64,000 nucleotides of DNA from Anderseniella sp039978075 (lineage in GTDB: Bacteria; Pseudomonadota; Alphaproteobacteria; Rhizobiales; Aestuariivirgaceae), in NCBI GenBank assembly GCA_039978075.1, contig JBDWCA010000002.1, positions 310,001 through 374,000 of the forward strand. Direction: 5' to 3'. Below the pieces are notes generated by a model. That model was given only the letters and a program-made list of their open reading frames with translations, had not been told where the DNA came from and ran no database searches. Every line of letters starts with the position of its first letter. The stretch's first letter is position 1. Shown here one piece after another: positions 8,901-18,006 of this stretch. Position numbers and translations under genes: made by a program.

Positions 8901-9590
8901 CTATATTGCCAGCTCGAGGCGGTTCCTGAGATTTTGCACCACGGGCCGCGTCAGGACATTGGATCTTGCGGCCAGGATCGCCTCGGACCTGAGGATCAGG
9001 CCATCGTCCAGTATTTTGAGCCGGTTGGCCTTCAATGTGGAGCCGGTGGTGGTGATATCGACGATGATCTCGGCTGAGCCGGATGCCGGTGCGCCTTCCG
9101 TGGCACCCAGGCTTTCGACAATGCGGTATCCGGTGACGCCATTTTCGGCGAAAAAGCGCCTGGTCAGCGCCAGGTACTTCGTGGCAACCCGAAGTCTGCG
9201 CCCGTGGGTTTCATGGAATTCGGCTGCCACCTGATCCAGATCGCTGACAAACGCGACATCGAGCCAGCTTTCAGGTACCGCAATCACAACGTCTGCCGGG
9301 CCGAACCCCAGCCGCAGCACTACATCCGCGATGGGTTCGTCGGGTGCGATTGTCTCACGCAGCAGATCTTCGCCGGTGACGCCCAGATCAACGGTGCCAT
9401 CGCGCAGGGCCTGGGCGATTTCCGACGCAGACAGGAAAGCGACATCAACACCGGCAAGGCCTTTGACTTCGCCCCGGTAGCCGCGGGCAGAGCCGGTGCG
9501 CACAATGTCAAAGCCGGCACGTGCAAACATTGTTTCCGCCATTTCCCGCAAGCGGCCTTTCGATGGAAGCGCAAGAGTGAGGTTGCTCAT
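8901..9590 (-). CDS. hisG: ATP phosphoribosyltransferase, short-form catalytic subunit
   Basis: First committed step of histidine synthesis: ATP plus PRPP gives phosphoribosyl-ATP. At 229 residues it lacks the C-terminal ACT-like regulatory domain, so it is the HisGS type that needs HisZ. Motifs: LALPSKGRLRE at the N-terminus, VDLGVTGEDLL, and the PRPP-binding IIVDITTTGSTLKAN. Its ATG overlaps the hisZ stop (ATGA). Confidence 0.96.
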   Translation of the reverse strand: MSNLTLALPSKGRLREMAETMFARAGFDIVRTGSARGYRGEVKGLAGVDVAFLSASEIAQALRDGTVDLGVTGEDLLRETIAPDEPIADVVLRLGFGPADVVIAVPESWLDVAFVSDLDQVAAEFHETHGRRLRVATKYLALTRRFFAENGVTGYRIVESLGATEGAPASGSAEIIVDITTTGSTLKANRLKILDDGLILRSEAILAARSNVLTRPVVQNLRNRLELAI

Positions 9591-10756
9591 GATGCCACCT
9601 CGCCGGCCGCCACCAGTCTGCTGGCATAGATGGCGCAGCCGACAGCCGGTATCATGGCATCAGCCCCGATATCCTTCAGCATGGTGTCATATCGCCCGCC
9701 ACCGGCGATGGTTTCGCTGGCGCCGTCCGCCATTTCCCTGTCGATCTGAAATACAAAGCCGGTATAGTACTCAAGGCTGCGGCCAAATACGGCGGCAAAT
9801 TCCATATCGGCAGTCTCAAGTCCGGCTCTTTGTATTGCCTCGAAGCGCGCCTCGAACAGGTCGATGGCAGACGCAAACTCGCTGCCGGTCTTTGCTCCAA
9901 GTTGTTTCAGTTTCAGAACCGCCTGTGACGGCGAGCAGCGGATGGACAGATAGTCGTCGATCAGCTTTGCGTGGTCACTGGACAGGGAAGGTTCGCTGCG
10001 ATCCATGAGTTTTTCGGACAGTCTGCCTGCCACCTGTTCAATGCTGCGTCCGGCGATCATTTCCAGCCCGTCGGCCTCCAGCTTTTGTTCGACGAAGGAA
10101 ACCGCATCCAGCGTGCTGCCTGCCATCTCATCAAGCATATCGGAGATCGACGTCCTGGCTTTTGGCGTCTTGCCGGTCAACCGGTTAAGCAGATCGCGAA
10201 ACGCCCGTGGCCGCCAGAACTGGCGCTTCAGGCTGGTGCGCCAGCGTTCGGGCATGTCGATTGACGACAGCAGGGCGGTAAACAATCCAAGATCGCCGAG
10301 CTGGATGCTGAAGCCCGATACACTTGCTGCATCCAGTGCCGCCAGTGTCAGGGCCAGTGTTTCGGCATCGTCATCGGCAACGGTGCCGGTCCCGAAAAGT
10401 TCAAGGCCAACCTGGTCAAACTCGCGCAGGCTTGTGTCTCCGGCTGTCTTCGAATGCCGGAAGGCCTTGCCGGCATAACAGTATCGCGTTGCCGCCATCA
10501 CATCGCCGGCCTGCTCCAGATGATAGCGGCAGGCGGGCACTGTCAGGTCCGGGCGCAGGCACAGTTGTGCGCCCGATGGGTCTGCGAACACGTAGGTGCG
10601 CGACCTTATATGCTCGCCGGAGCGTTCCAGAAACACATCTGCCGGCTGGATGATGTCCGGTTCGATGTACTCCGCACCGGCGGCTTCGAACACTTGCGTC
10701 ATGGAGGCATTCAGCGCATCGGTGGCGCGCCGCTGGATTGAGGATTTACCGGTCAT
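9587..10756 (-). CDS. hisZ: ATP phosphoribosyltransferase regulatory subunit HisZ
   Basis: 389-residue paralogue of histidyl-tRNA synthetase that binds HisGS and makes it sensitive to histidine. Class II synthetase-like features are visible (CLRPDLTVPACRYHL, YCYAGKAFRH, and late GGGRYD), but the tRNA-binding C-terminal domain is missing. It sits between hisS and hisG in one minus-strand operon, 9 bases after hisS. Confidence 0.94.
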   Translation of the reverse strand: MTGKSSIQRRATDALNASMTQVFEAAGAEYIEPDIIQPADVFLERSGEHIRSRTYVFADPSGAQLCLRPDLTVPACRYHLEQAGDVMAATRYCYAGKAFRHSKTAGDTSLREFDQVGLELFGTGTVADDDAETLALTLAALDAASVSGFSIQLGDLGLFTALLSSIDMPERWRTSLKRQFWRPRAFRDLLNRLTGKTPKARTSISDMLDEMAGSTLDAVSFVEQKLEADGLEMIAGRSIEQVAGRLSEKLMDRSEPSLSSDHAKLIDDYLSIRCSPSQAVLKLKQLGAKTGSEFASAIDLFEARFEAIQRAGLETADMEFAAVFGRSLEYYTGFVFQIDREMADGASETIAGGGRYDTMLKDIGADAMIPAVGCAIYASRLVAAGEVAS

Positions 10757-10765
10757 CTGCTCAGC

Positions 10766-12226
10766 TCAACTCTCATGGCGCGCAAGGATGGTGCGAACTT
10801 CCGCGACCAGGTCAGCCTCGGCCACCGACACCTGCGCCGGCTGCTGCTCAACCCATTCTTCACGGCTTTCAATGGCCTTGGCGGCTTCTGCGCCTGCGAT
10901 CAGGTCCTTCAACTGAACCTGCCCGGCAGCGCGTTCATCGCCACCCTGGATTACGGCCACCGCCGCGCCGCGCCGGTCGGCATACTGCAATTGCTTGCCG
11001 AACTGTTTGGGGTTGCCCTGATAGAGTTCGGCGCGAATTTTCGCGTCCCGAAGTGTTTGAACCATTTTCTGATAACGCCCGAGGCTGTCCGGGTCGCGGT
11101 CCATCACACAGACTACAACCGGGGCAGGTAACGCAGTGGTTTCCAGCTTGCCAAGGTTTTTAAGCGCAGTCATCAGGCGGGAGACACCGATGGAAAACCC
11201 GGTGGCCGGAACCGCCTGTCCGGTGAAACGCTGCACCAGTCCGTCATAACGCCCGCCGCCGGCGACGGAGCCAAACTGAACCGTTTCGCCCTTTTCGTTG
11301 GTGACGTCGAAGGTAAGCTCGCACTCGTAAACCGGTCCGGTATAGTATTCCAGTCCCCGCACCACAGACGGATCGATCTTGATGCGGGTCTCGTCATATC
11401 CGGCGGAACGCACCAGGGTCTCGATCAGGCCAAGCTCGGCAACGCCGTCATTTTCATCAATGGCAACGCCTGAGATGTAGCTCATCACCTTGTCGGTCTG
11501 GGGCTCATCGAGCCCGGCACCCTTGGTGAAGTCACCTGCACCTTCTTTTCCGCCTTCCCAGCGCCCGGCACCCAGCAACAGCTTCACGCCTTCGGTCCCG
11601 AACTTGTCCAGCTTGTCGATGGCGCGCAGGACCGACAGTCTTGTGCCGGCATGCTCGTCGCCGCCAATGCCGATTGTCTCCATCACACCATCGAGCACCT
11701 TGCGGTTGTTGACGCGGACAACATAGTCGCCGCGCGCAATACCCAGTGCCTCCATCGTGTCGGCCATCATCATGCACATTTCAGCATCCGCCGTGACCGA
11801 CGGCGCACCGACAGTGTCGGCATCAAACTGCATGAACTGGCGAAACCGCCCTGGTCCCGGTTTTTCATTGCGGAACACATAGCCTGCCCGGTAGGTCCGG
11901 TAGGGCAGCTGAATATCATTGATGTTCTGGGCAACATGCCTGGCCAGCGGTGCGGTCAGATCATAGCGCAGGCTCATCCACTGCTCGTCGTCGTCCTGCA
12001 ACGAAAACACACCCTCGTTCGGCCGGTCGCTGTCGGGCAGAAACTTGCCGAGCGCATCGGTATATTCAAACAGCGGCATTTCCACCGGATCAAAGCCATA
12101 CAGCTCGAACACGTCTTTGATTCTGCCGGTCATTTGCTCGACAGCACGTATGTCGCTGGCGGAGCGGTCGACGAAGCCACGGGGCTGCCGGGCTTTTGGC
12201 CGGTTTGGTTTTTTGTTTTTTGACAT
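10766..12226 (-). CDS. hisS: Histidyl-tRNA synthetase
   Basis: Class II aminoacyl-tRNA synthetase charging tRNA-His, about 486 residues. Motif 2 region SLRYDLTAPLARHV and RNEKPGPGRFRQFMQFD, the histidine-specific GLEYYTGPVYE, and motif 3 GGGRYDGL are present, with an anticodon-binding domain at the C-terminus. The start was set at the ATG at 12226 (MSKNKKPNRPKARQ); a TTG at 12256 would add ten residues. The N-terminus is unusually basic before the conserved RGFVD. Confidence 0.95.
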   Translation of the reverse strand: MSKNKKPNRPKARQPRGFVDRSASDIRAVEQMTGRIKDVFELYGFDPVEMPLFEYTDALGKFLPDSDRPNEGVFSLQDDDEQWMSLRYDLTAPLARHVAQNINDIQLPYRTYRAGYVFRNEKPGPGRFRQFMQFDADTVGAPSVTADAEMCMMMADTMEALGIARGDYVVRVNNRKVLDGVMETIGIGGDEHAGTRLSVLRAIDKLDKFGTEGVKLLLGAGRWEGGKEGAGDFTKGAGLDEPQTDKVMSYISGVAIDENDGVAELGLIETLVRSAGYDETRIKIDPSVVRGLEYYTGPVYECELTFDVTNEKGETVQFGSVAGGGRYDGLVQRFTGQAVPATGFSIGVSRLMTALKNLGKLETTALPAPVVVCVMDRDPDSLGRYQKMVQTLRDAKIRAELYQGNPKQFGKQLQYADRRGAAVAVIQGGDERAAGQVQLKDLIAGAEAAKAIESREEWVEQQPAQVSVAEADLVAEVRTILARHES

Positions 12227-12375
12227 GAGCGGTTTCAGCGGCTTTGGGCTGTTCAATGATACAAGGCCTGCCTTCTAGAACCTTTCCGGCACACCTTCAA
12301 GGCGGTTGCACATCTGCTTTTTACCCAATGTGTGACTTGGCAAGGACACAAGCTTGGGGCAAACTCACCCTCGTT

Positions 12376-12747
12376 ATGAGTGATCTTATGCATGATGAAG
12401 TTATCCTCGAAGCCAATGACGCGTTTTACGCGGCATTCCGGCAGCGCGACTATCTTGCGATGGAAGCCTTATGGTCACGGCAGGCGTCGGTGTCCTGCTA
12501 TCATCCGGGCTGGCCCGGCATCACCGGGCGCGAAGAAGTGCTGGACAGCTGGTACTCCATTCTTGTTCTGGGCGACACGCCTGACATCAAAGTCAGCGAT
12601 ACCAGCATCATCCGCAACGGAAACACGGCGCTTGTGTTCTGCACCGAGCAACTGGGCCAGGTGTCGCTGATCGCCACCAACACGTTCATCGTCGAGGGTG
12701 ACAACTGGCGCCTGGTGCACCACCAGGCCGCGCATCTGCCCAACTGA
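12376..12747 (+). CDS. SnoaL/NTF2-like domain protein
   Basis: 123-residue protein with the cone-shaped NTF2-like fold signature: EANDAFYAAFRQRDYLAMEALWS, then HPGWPGITGREEVLDSW, and a C-terminal WRLVHHQAAH. Members bind small hydrophobic ligands or act as isomerase-like enzymes, but most, including this subtype, have no assigned reaction. It sits divergently from hisS and upstream of the CoA-ligase gene. Confidence 0.8.
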   Translation: MSDLMHDEVILEANDAFYAAFRQRDYLAMEALWSRQASVSCYHPGWPGITGREEVLDSWYSILVLGDTPDIKVSDTSIIRNGNTALVFCTEQLGQVSLIATNTFIVEGDNWRLVHHQAAHLPN

Positions 12748-12876
12748 CAACCGGTCCGTTCCCATGCACTATTCCGCACTTGTCCTGCAACATGGTGCAG
12801 GGTTAGGTTCGACCGCTTGTTTTTCATGGCATTTTCAGCACGCCCGTAAAGAGGTGTGGTATCAGGGAGACCGCTC

Positions 12877-14412
12877 ATGAGTGATCCATATCCATACAAT
12901 GCCGCGCTGGACCTGGTGGACAGACACCTGGATGAAGGCCGCGAAGCCAGGCCGGCCTTTATTGACGACACGCGCGAGATCACCTTTGGCGAACTGGCGA
13001 CGGCGACCCGAAAAGTGGCCAATGTGCTTGATGGACTGGGCATCGAACGTGAGGCCCGGGTGGCTGTCCTGATGCTCGACACGGTCGACTGGCCGGCAGT
13101 GTTCGTCGGCGCGATACGCGCCGGTGTCGTGCCGGTGGCGCTCAACACCCTGCTGACCACCGACCAGTACAAATACATGCTGTCGGACAGCCGCTCGCAG
13201 GTACTGTTCGTGTCCCATGCCCTGCTGCCGGCGGTGGAGCCGGTTCTGGCTGACCTGCCGTTCCTGAAGCATGTGATTGTGGTCAACGGTGAGGCGGGTG
13301 AGCATAAGTCTTTCGGGACGCTGATGGCGTCTGCGAGCGACACGCATGAGGCGGCGGATACATCGTCGGACGAAGTGGCGTTCTGGTTGTACTCGTCCGG
13401 TTCGACCGGTCAGCCCAAGGGCGTGATGCACGTTCATTCCAGCCTGATGGATACGGCCAGGACCTACGGCGCCGGGACGCTTGGTATTTCCGAGAACGAT
13501 GTGTGCTTTTCTGCCGCCAAGTTCTTTTTCGCCTATGGGCTGGGGAATTCCCTGACATTCCCGCTGTCCGTCGGGGCAACGACGGTGTTGCTGGCGGGAC
13601 GCCCGACGCCGCCGGCCGTGCAGGAAAAACTGCATGCTCACAACGCAACCATCTTCTTTGGTGTGCCGACACTTTATGCAGCCATGCTGGCGGACAAGGC
13701 CTGCACACCTGAAACCGGTTCCGCCAAACTGGCAAGGTGCATATCTGCCGGTGAAGCCTTGCCGCCCGAAGTGTCGGCAGGCTGGCACAAGCGGTTCGGG
13801 GTCGAGATATGGGATGGTATCGGCTCGACCGAAATGCTTCATATTTTCCTGTCCAACGGACCCGATGGCCAAAAACGCGGCACCACGGGCAAGGCTGTAC
13901 CGGGATATGACTTGCGCCTGGTCGGGGAGGAAGGCGAGGAGTTGCCTGCCGGCGAAATCGGCGAACTGCTGGTGTCCGGTGCATCGTGCTGCAATGGCTA
14001 CTGGAACAAGCGCGACAAGACGCGCTCGACATTCGAGGGGCTCTGGGCCCGCACCGGCGACAAGTACATTCGCGATGAAGAAGGCTTCTACCAGTATTGC
14101 GGACGCACCGATGACATGTTCAAGGTATCCGGCATCTGGGTGTCGCCGTTTGAAGTGGAATCCGCGCTGGTCAGCCATGCCGCAGTGCTGGAGGCGGCTG
14201 TCGTTGCCCACGAAGACGACGAAGGGCTGGTCAAACCCAAGGCCTTTGTCGTGCTGAACGAGGGTTATTCGGGCGATGGCCTGTTCGACGAACTGAAAGA
14301 TCACGTGAAGAGCGAAGCCGGTCCCTGGAAGTATCCGCGCTGGGTCGAGTTCCTGCCCGACCTGCCGAAGACCGCAACCGGCAAGATCCAGCGTTTCAAG
14401 TTGCGTGCATGA
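12877..14412 (+). CDS. Benzoate-CoA ligase family protein
   Basis: 511-residue AMP-forming acyl-CoA synthetase. P-loop YSSGSTGQPKG at 172-182, FSAAKFFFAYGLGNSLTFPL, DGIGSTEMLHIFLSN and GRTDDMFKVSGIWVSPFEVE closely follow benzoate-CoA ligases; the catalytic lysine is Lys503 in TATGKIQRF. The start has an AGGGAGA SD 8 bases upstream. It is coupled (ATGA) to an alpha/beta hydrolase gene. An aromatic or cyclic carboxylic acid is the likely substrate, but no downstream ring-cleavage genes are in the window. Confidence 0.85.
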   Translation: MSDPYPYNAALDLVDRHLDEGREARPAFIDDTREITFGELATATRKVANVLDGLGIEREARVAVLMLDTVDWPAVFVGAIRAGVVPVALNTLLTTDQYKYMLSDSRSQVLFVSHALLPAVEPVLADLPFLKHVIVVNGEAGEHKSFGTLMASASDTHEAADTSSDEVAFWLYSSGSTGQPKGVMHVHSSLMDTARTYGAGTLGISENDVCFSAAKFFFAYGLGNSLTFPLSVGATTVLLAGRPTPPAVQEKLHAHNATIFFGVPTLYAAMLADKACTPETGSAKLARCISAGEALPPEVSAGWHKRFGVEIWDGIGSTEMLHIFLSNGPDGQKRGTTGKAVPGYDLRLVGEEGEELPAGEIGELLVSGASCCNGYWNKRDKTRSTFEGLWARTGDKYIRDEEGFYQYCGRTDDMFKVSGIWVSPFEVESALVSHAAVLEAAVVAHEDDEGLVKPKAFVVLNEGYSGDGLFDELKDHVKSEAGPWKYPRWVEFLPDLPKTATGKIQRFKLRA

Positions 14413-15185
14413 TTGCGCCGGACGGGTTTCTTGAGGTTGCAGGTCACAGGCTTGAAGTCCGTTTCATAGACGGACCTGCCGACCACCCGGTTTTGCTGTT
14501 GCTGCATGAAGGGCTTGGCAGCGTCAGCCAATGGCGGGATTTCCCCGATCTGCTGGCGAGTGCCACGGGATGCGCGGTTCTGGTCTGGTCGCGGGCCGGA
14601 TATGGCGCGTCATCACCGGCCAGCCTGCCGCGCCCGCTGACCTATATGCACGACGAGGCAATCGATGTGTTGCCGCTCATCATTGCACAATTGCAGGGTC
14701 GCGAACACATTTTGGTCGGGCATTCCGACGGGGCTTCCATCGCAGCCATCTATGCCGGCAGCAAACCTTTGCCGGGCCTGAAAGGTCTGGTTCTGATGGC
14801 ACCGCATGTGTTTGTCGAGGACATCTCGATCGAAGGTATCAGAACTGCCCGGGAAGCCTGGGAGACGACCAATCTGCGCGACAGGTTGCAACGCCACCAC
14901 GGCGACAATGTCGACATTGCATTTCTGGGGTGGAATGAAAGCTGGCTCAATCCCGGCTTCCGCAACTGGGATATTTCCGGCTTCCTGCCATTAATCATTG
15001 CACCGGTATTGGCTGTACAGGGCCGCGATGATGACTATGGAACACTGGCCCAGCTTGACGCGATTGAACGGTCCTGCGGCGGCGCGGTCACAAAGCTCAT
15101 TCTTGATGACTGCGGACACGCGCCACAAAAGGACCAAACAGCCGCCGTACTGGACGCCATCTGCAGTTTCGTGACGGAGCCTTGA
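14409..15185 (+). CDS. Alpha/beta hydrolase
   Basis: 258-residue hydrolase with the oxyanion-region LLLHEGLGSVSQW, nucleophile Ser106 in VGHSDGAS, and late DDYGTLAQ (acid) and CGHAPQKD (histidine). All triad parts are present. Translational coupling to the benzoate-CoA-ligase-family gene suggests it hydrolyses an ester or thioester in the same aromatic acid pathway; that is inferred. Confidence 0.85.
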   Translation: MIAPDGFLEVAGHRLEVRFIDGPADHPVLLLLHEGLGSVSQWRDFPDLLASATGCAVLVWSRAGYGASSPASLPRPLTYMHDEAIDVLPLIIAQLQGREHILVGHSDGASIAAIYAGSKPLPGLKGLVLMAPHVFVEDISIEGIRTAREAWETTNLRDRLQRHHGDNVDIAFLGWNESWLNPGFRNWDISGFLPLIIAPVLAVQGRDDDYGTLAQLDAIERSCGGAVTKLILDDCGHAPQKDQTAAVLDAICSFVTEP

Positions 15186-15187
15186 CC

Positions 15188-15745
15188 ATGTTACTCATCA
15201 ACAGACGCGAATTGATCGGCGGCCTGACCACCTGCGCGCTTGTCCTTCCGGCACAGGTATTGCCGGCACATGCCGCGGGATATCGCAGCTATGCAGATGC
15301 CATGCTGGCCTCTCCGCCGCGCGGTGCCAAGATCCGCCCTGACCTTGAAGCCTATCTCGACCTGCTGGCGGCAGAAGCCCGCTATCGCGCCAAGCGCAAG
15401 CCGGTGAAAGGATCTGACCTGTTGCGCAGCATGGCGCGCGCCCAGGCCCTTGAAATGGTGAAGGGCAATTTTGTCGGCCACAAGTCGGCCAGCGGCCACA
15501 GTTTCCGCAAGCGCTTTGAAGCCTATGCAGATCCCGACCAGCGTGGTGATTTTGGCGAGAACGCTGCCCGCGACCGCAAACGCGGTGAGGTGGATAAGGA
15601 AAAAGCCAGGCGGCTGTTCAAACAGTGGCTTGACTCTGCCGGCCACAAACGCAACCTGATGAACCGGTGGTATGCGTATGTGTCAACCGGCGCAGCGCAG
15701 GTGAACCATCACTTGTATGCGGTGCAGATTTTCTGGGAGCGGTAA
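15188..15745 (+). CDS. Secreted CAP-domain (SCP/PR1-like) protein
   Basis: 185 residues. The N-terminus NRRELIGG followed by a hydrophobic stretch ending AHAA is a signal peptide, with a Tat-like twin arginine. The CAP fold marks are GHKSASGHSFRKR, GENAA, WLDSAGHKRNLMN and a final YAVQIFW. Bacterial CAP proteins are extracytoplasmic and mostly of unknown function; some bind lipids. Confidence 0.85.
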   Translation: MLLINRRELIGGLTTCALVLPAQVLPAHAAGYRSYADAMLASPPRGAKIRPDLEAYLDLLAAEARYRAKRKPVKGSDLLRSMARAQALEMVKGNFVGHKSASGHSFRKRFEAYADPDQRGDFGENAARDRKRGEVDKEKARRLFKQWLDSAGHKRNLMNRWYAYVSTGAAQVNHHLYAVQIFWER

Positions 15746-16902
15746 TACTGACGGACGGGGGACAAGACCTGAAAACCAGGCGCGATGCCGCGCTGGCGCA
15801 CTACCGTGCCGGCCGGTTTGTCGAGGCCATCCAGGCGCAGATGGCGGTGGTCAACGACATTGGCGCCACCACGCCAGAAAGTGCTGAGGACCAGGTCCGG
15901 CTGGCAGCATTCCTGTTTGCCCACGGCGACCTGCCGGCCGCTGCCGGTGTTTTCGCAAACGCCATCAGGTTCCGGCCCGATGATGCAGAAGCCCTGACAA
16001 ATTATGGCGTTGTGCTGTCCAGGCTGCGCCGGCTTGAAGAAGCTCATGAGCTTTTGACACGGGCGCTGAAAATAGCACCGGATGTGCCAAACACCCATGA
16101 TGCGCTGGCCTCGGTATCATACCGGATGAAGCGGTTTGACGATGCCCGCCATCATGGCGAAACCGCGTTGAACCTAAAAGATGAAGCGGTCACCAAAACC
16201 GGAACGGCCCACCCGATACCCGATCAGCCTGTGCCATTTTCTCCAGACGACCCGACCCTCAACATTATCGCGTTCTCCTTGTGGGGCGATGGGGAAAAAT
16301 ACCTGAGCGGTGCGCTGGAAAACGCCCGGCTGGCCCCCGACATCTATCCGCATTGGCAGTGCCGGTTCTATTGCGACGATACCGTGCCCGAAATCGTACG
16401 TACCCAGTTGAAGGCCTTCGGCGCGCAAGTCCTGATGATGAACCGCGTCAACCCGTTCGACGGCCTGTTCTGGCGCTTCCTGCCCGCCAATGACGGGCGC
16501 ACCAGGCATTTTCTGGTGCGCGACGCCGACAGCATCATCAACCCGCGCGAACAGGCGGCGGTCAGCGAATGGCTTCAGTCCGGCAAGGCCTTCCACGTCA
16601 TGCGTGACTGGTGGACCCACACCGAAGTCATGCTGGCCGGCATGTGGGGCGGCACCGGCGGTGTGCTGCCGCCACTGCAGACCCTGTTGAAGGATTTCAA
16701 GCCGTCAGCCCTGGCCAACTGGCACCTCGACCAATGGTTCCTGCGCTCGCAGGTCTGGCCCACGGTGAGGCAAAGTTGCCTGATCCATGACAGCAGGTTC
16801 AAGGCTTTAGGAGCGAAAGATTTTCCCGCCGGCAGCGAACTGCCGGACGGTCATCACGTCGGCCAGAACGCCTCGGTGCATAAGCCAAAAGTGAAGAGCT
16901 GA
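15667..16902 (+). CDS. TPR protein with a glycosyltransferase-like C-terminal half
   Basis: N-terminal tetratricopeptide repeats (AALAHYRAGRFVEAIQAQ, AEALTNYGVVLSRLRRLEEAHELL, THDALASVSYRMKRFDDA) are followed by a domain with NIIAFSLWGDGEKYLSGALENA, HFLVRDADSIINPREQ (a DxD-like motif) and HVMRDWWTHTEVMLAGMWGG, seen in uncharacterised glycosyltransferase-like proteins. The GTG at 15667 would overlap the CAP gene by 79 bases. A GGAG placed 8 bases before a CTG at 15748 suggests a rarer start just after the CAP stop (384 residues). The start is therefore uncertain. Confidence 0.75.
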   Translation: MVCVCVNRRSAGEPSLVCGADFLGAVILTDGGQDLKTRRDAALAHYRAGRFVEAIQAQMAVVNDIGATTPESAEDQVRLAAFLFAHGDLPAAAGVFANAIRFRPDDAEALTNYGVVLSRLRRLEEAHELLTRALKIAPDVPNTHDALASVSYRMKRFDDARHHGETALNLKDEAVTKTGTAHPIPDQPVPFSPDDPTLNIIAFSLWGDGEKYLSGALENARLAPDIYPHWQCRFYCDDTVPEIVRTQLKAFGAQVLMMNRVNPFDGLFWRFLPANDGRTRHFLVRDADSIINPREQAAVSEWLQSGKAFHVMRDWWTHTEVMLAGMWGGTGGVLPPLQTLLKDFKPSALANWHLDQWFLRSQVWPTVRQSCLIHDSRFKALGAKDFPAGSELPDGHHVGQNASVHKPKVKS

Positions 16903-16984
16903 TCCCAGGAACCACGGCTCTTAAGTCGGAGCAGAGTAAAGCGCTTAGCGGTTGACAGTTTTATAGCCAGACCTGCATCTTGGC

Positions 16985-18001
16985 ATGATGTATTTACGGG
17001 CAATAACAACTGGTATTGTAGGTTTCATAGCTTCCTTTTCTGTGCTGCTTGCAGATGAAAAAGCGCCTTCGGGGGCTGAATGTCCATTTTCTTATGTATT
17101 GCCAAGCGACATTAGGCCGGTCAAATACCTGTACAGCAAGGAAACGCAAGATGATCCTGTCGTATGGAGTGTGGATTGTTCTCCCATACCCTCTCTTAAT
17201 GAATATGGAAGCTCATTAAAGCGGGCACATTTGACCTATTTGACCTGCTTTATTGAGCCTACGCGGCCACACAGGCGAATTTGTCCCACGACGAAACGTT
17301 GGAACGGCCTGGACAAAATCGGGATCTTCACCGTGCCAGCAGATCCGCCATCAACAATCGTTGAGTACGTGGCCTCTTCGTCGGATGGCTACATTTTGTC
17401 GATCAGGGCTGACGTGAAATCCAAAGTGCACGATGCCCTGATGAAGCAAACCCTCTCGGCGGTGGTCAAGATTGCAGCATCCGTACGGCGTAAATCCAAC
17501 AGTCCACCGACCCCTGGCCAACTTTCACCGGCAACATCTGCCAAGGACATATCCACGCCCGTCATGGTGACATTCAAGGCAATCACCGGATGTCCGTTTG
17601 AATTCAAACTGCCAAAAGCGTTTACACCCAGGATGGAGAGTATTCCCAAGGGCGCGCATGGCGGGGGTGAAATCAAGTCAGGCCGCTGGTTCATTTTGTG
17701 CAGCAGCGATCCTGAAACAAATGTGCTGTACAGGTCTACGCTGGAAGGGCTTAGCTGCAGGATAGAGACCACGCCACCCCATCATCAAATCTGTGCCCGC
17801 AGCAAGCGGTGGAATGGATCGGATCGCCTGACTCTTGAGACGGTTGAAGGCCAATCGAAGATTGTACTTCAAGCCTTCACTGCCCAGGATCAATTGTTGC
17901 TCTTTGCAATTACGCCAGAAAAACATGCCAGCCCGGCTGTGATTGAAAAGGCAATCGGTTTTGCCCAGGCAGTTTCCAGATCAGTTAATCCTGCAAAGTA
18001 A
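16985..18001 (+). CDS. Exported protein of unknown function with two tandem repeats
   Basis: 338 residues, not recognised. An N-terminal hydrophobic segment (AITTGIVGFIASFSVLLA) is a probable signal peptide. The mature part is a duplication: CPFSYVLP at about residue 33 matches CPFEFKLP at about 203, and CFIEPTRPHRRICPTTKRWN matches CRIETTPPHHQICARSKRWN, each followed by G-x-D. Paired cysteines suggest disulfides in the periplasm. Codon use is more AT-rich than in the neighbours, hinting at transfer. It ends 5 bases from the convergent TPR gene. Confidence 0.75.
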   Translation: MMYLRAITTGIVGFIASFSVLLADEKAPSGAECPFSYVLPSDIRPVKYLYSKETQDDPVVWSVDCSPIPSLNEYGSSLKRAHLTYLTCFIEPTRPHRRICPTTKRWNGLDKIGIFTVPADPPSTIVEYVASSSDGYILSIRADVKSKVHDALMKQTLSAVVKIAASVRRKSNSPPTPGQLSPATSAKDISTPVMVTFKAITGCPFEFKLPKAFTPRMESIPKGAHGGGEIKSGRWFILCSSDPETNVLYRSTLEGLSCRIETTPPHHQICARSKRWNGSDRLTLETVEGQSKIVLQAFTAQDQLLLFAITPEKHASPAVIEKAIGFAQAVSRSVNPAK

Positions 18002-18006
18002 CCAAT

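Noticed and set aside
12787..12804. Hairpin CCTGCA/TGCAGG after the NTF2-like gene
   Set aside because: Only 6 bp and no T run; likely chance.
12862..14304. 480-codon open frame antisense to the benzoate-CoA-ligase-family gene
   Set aside because: It mirrors a strongly conserved enzyme; its translation is His/Arg-rich without motifs. GC-rich codon bias explains it.
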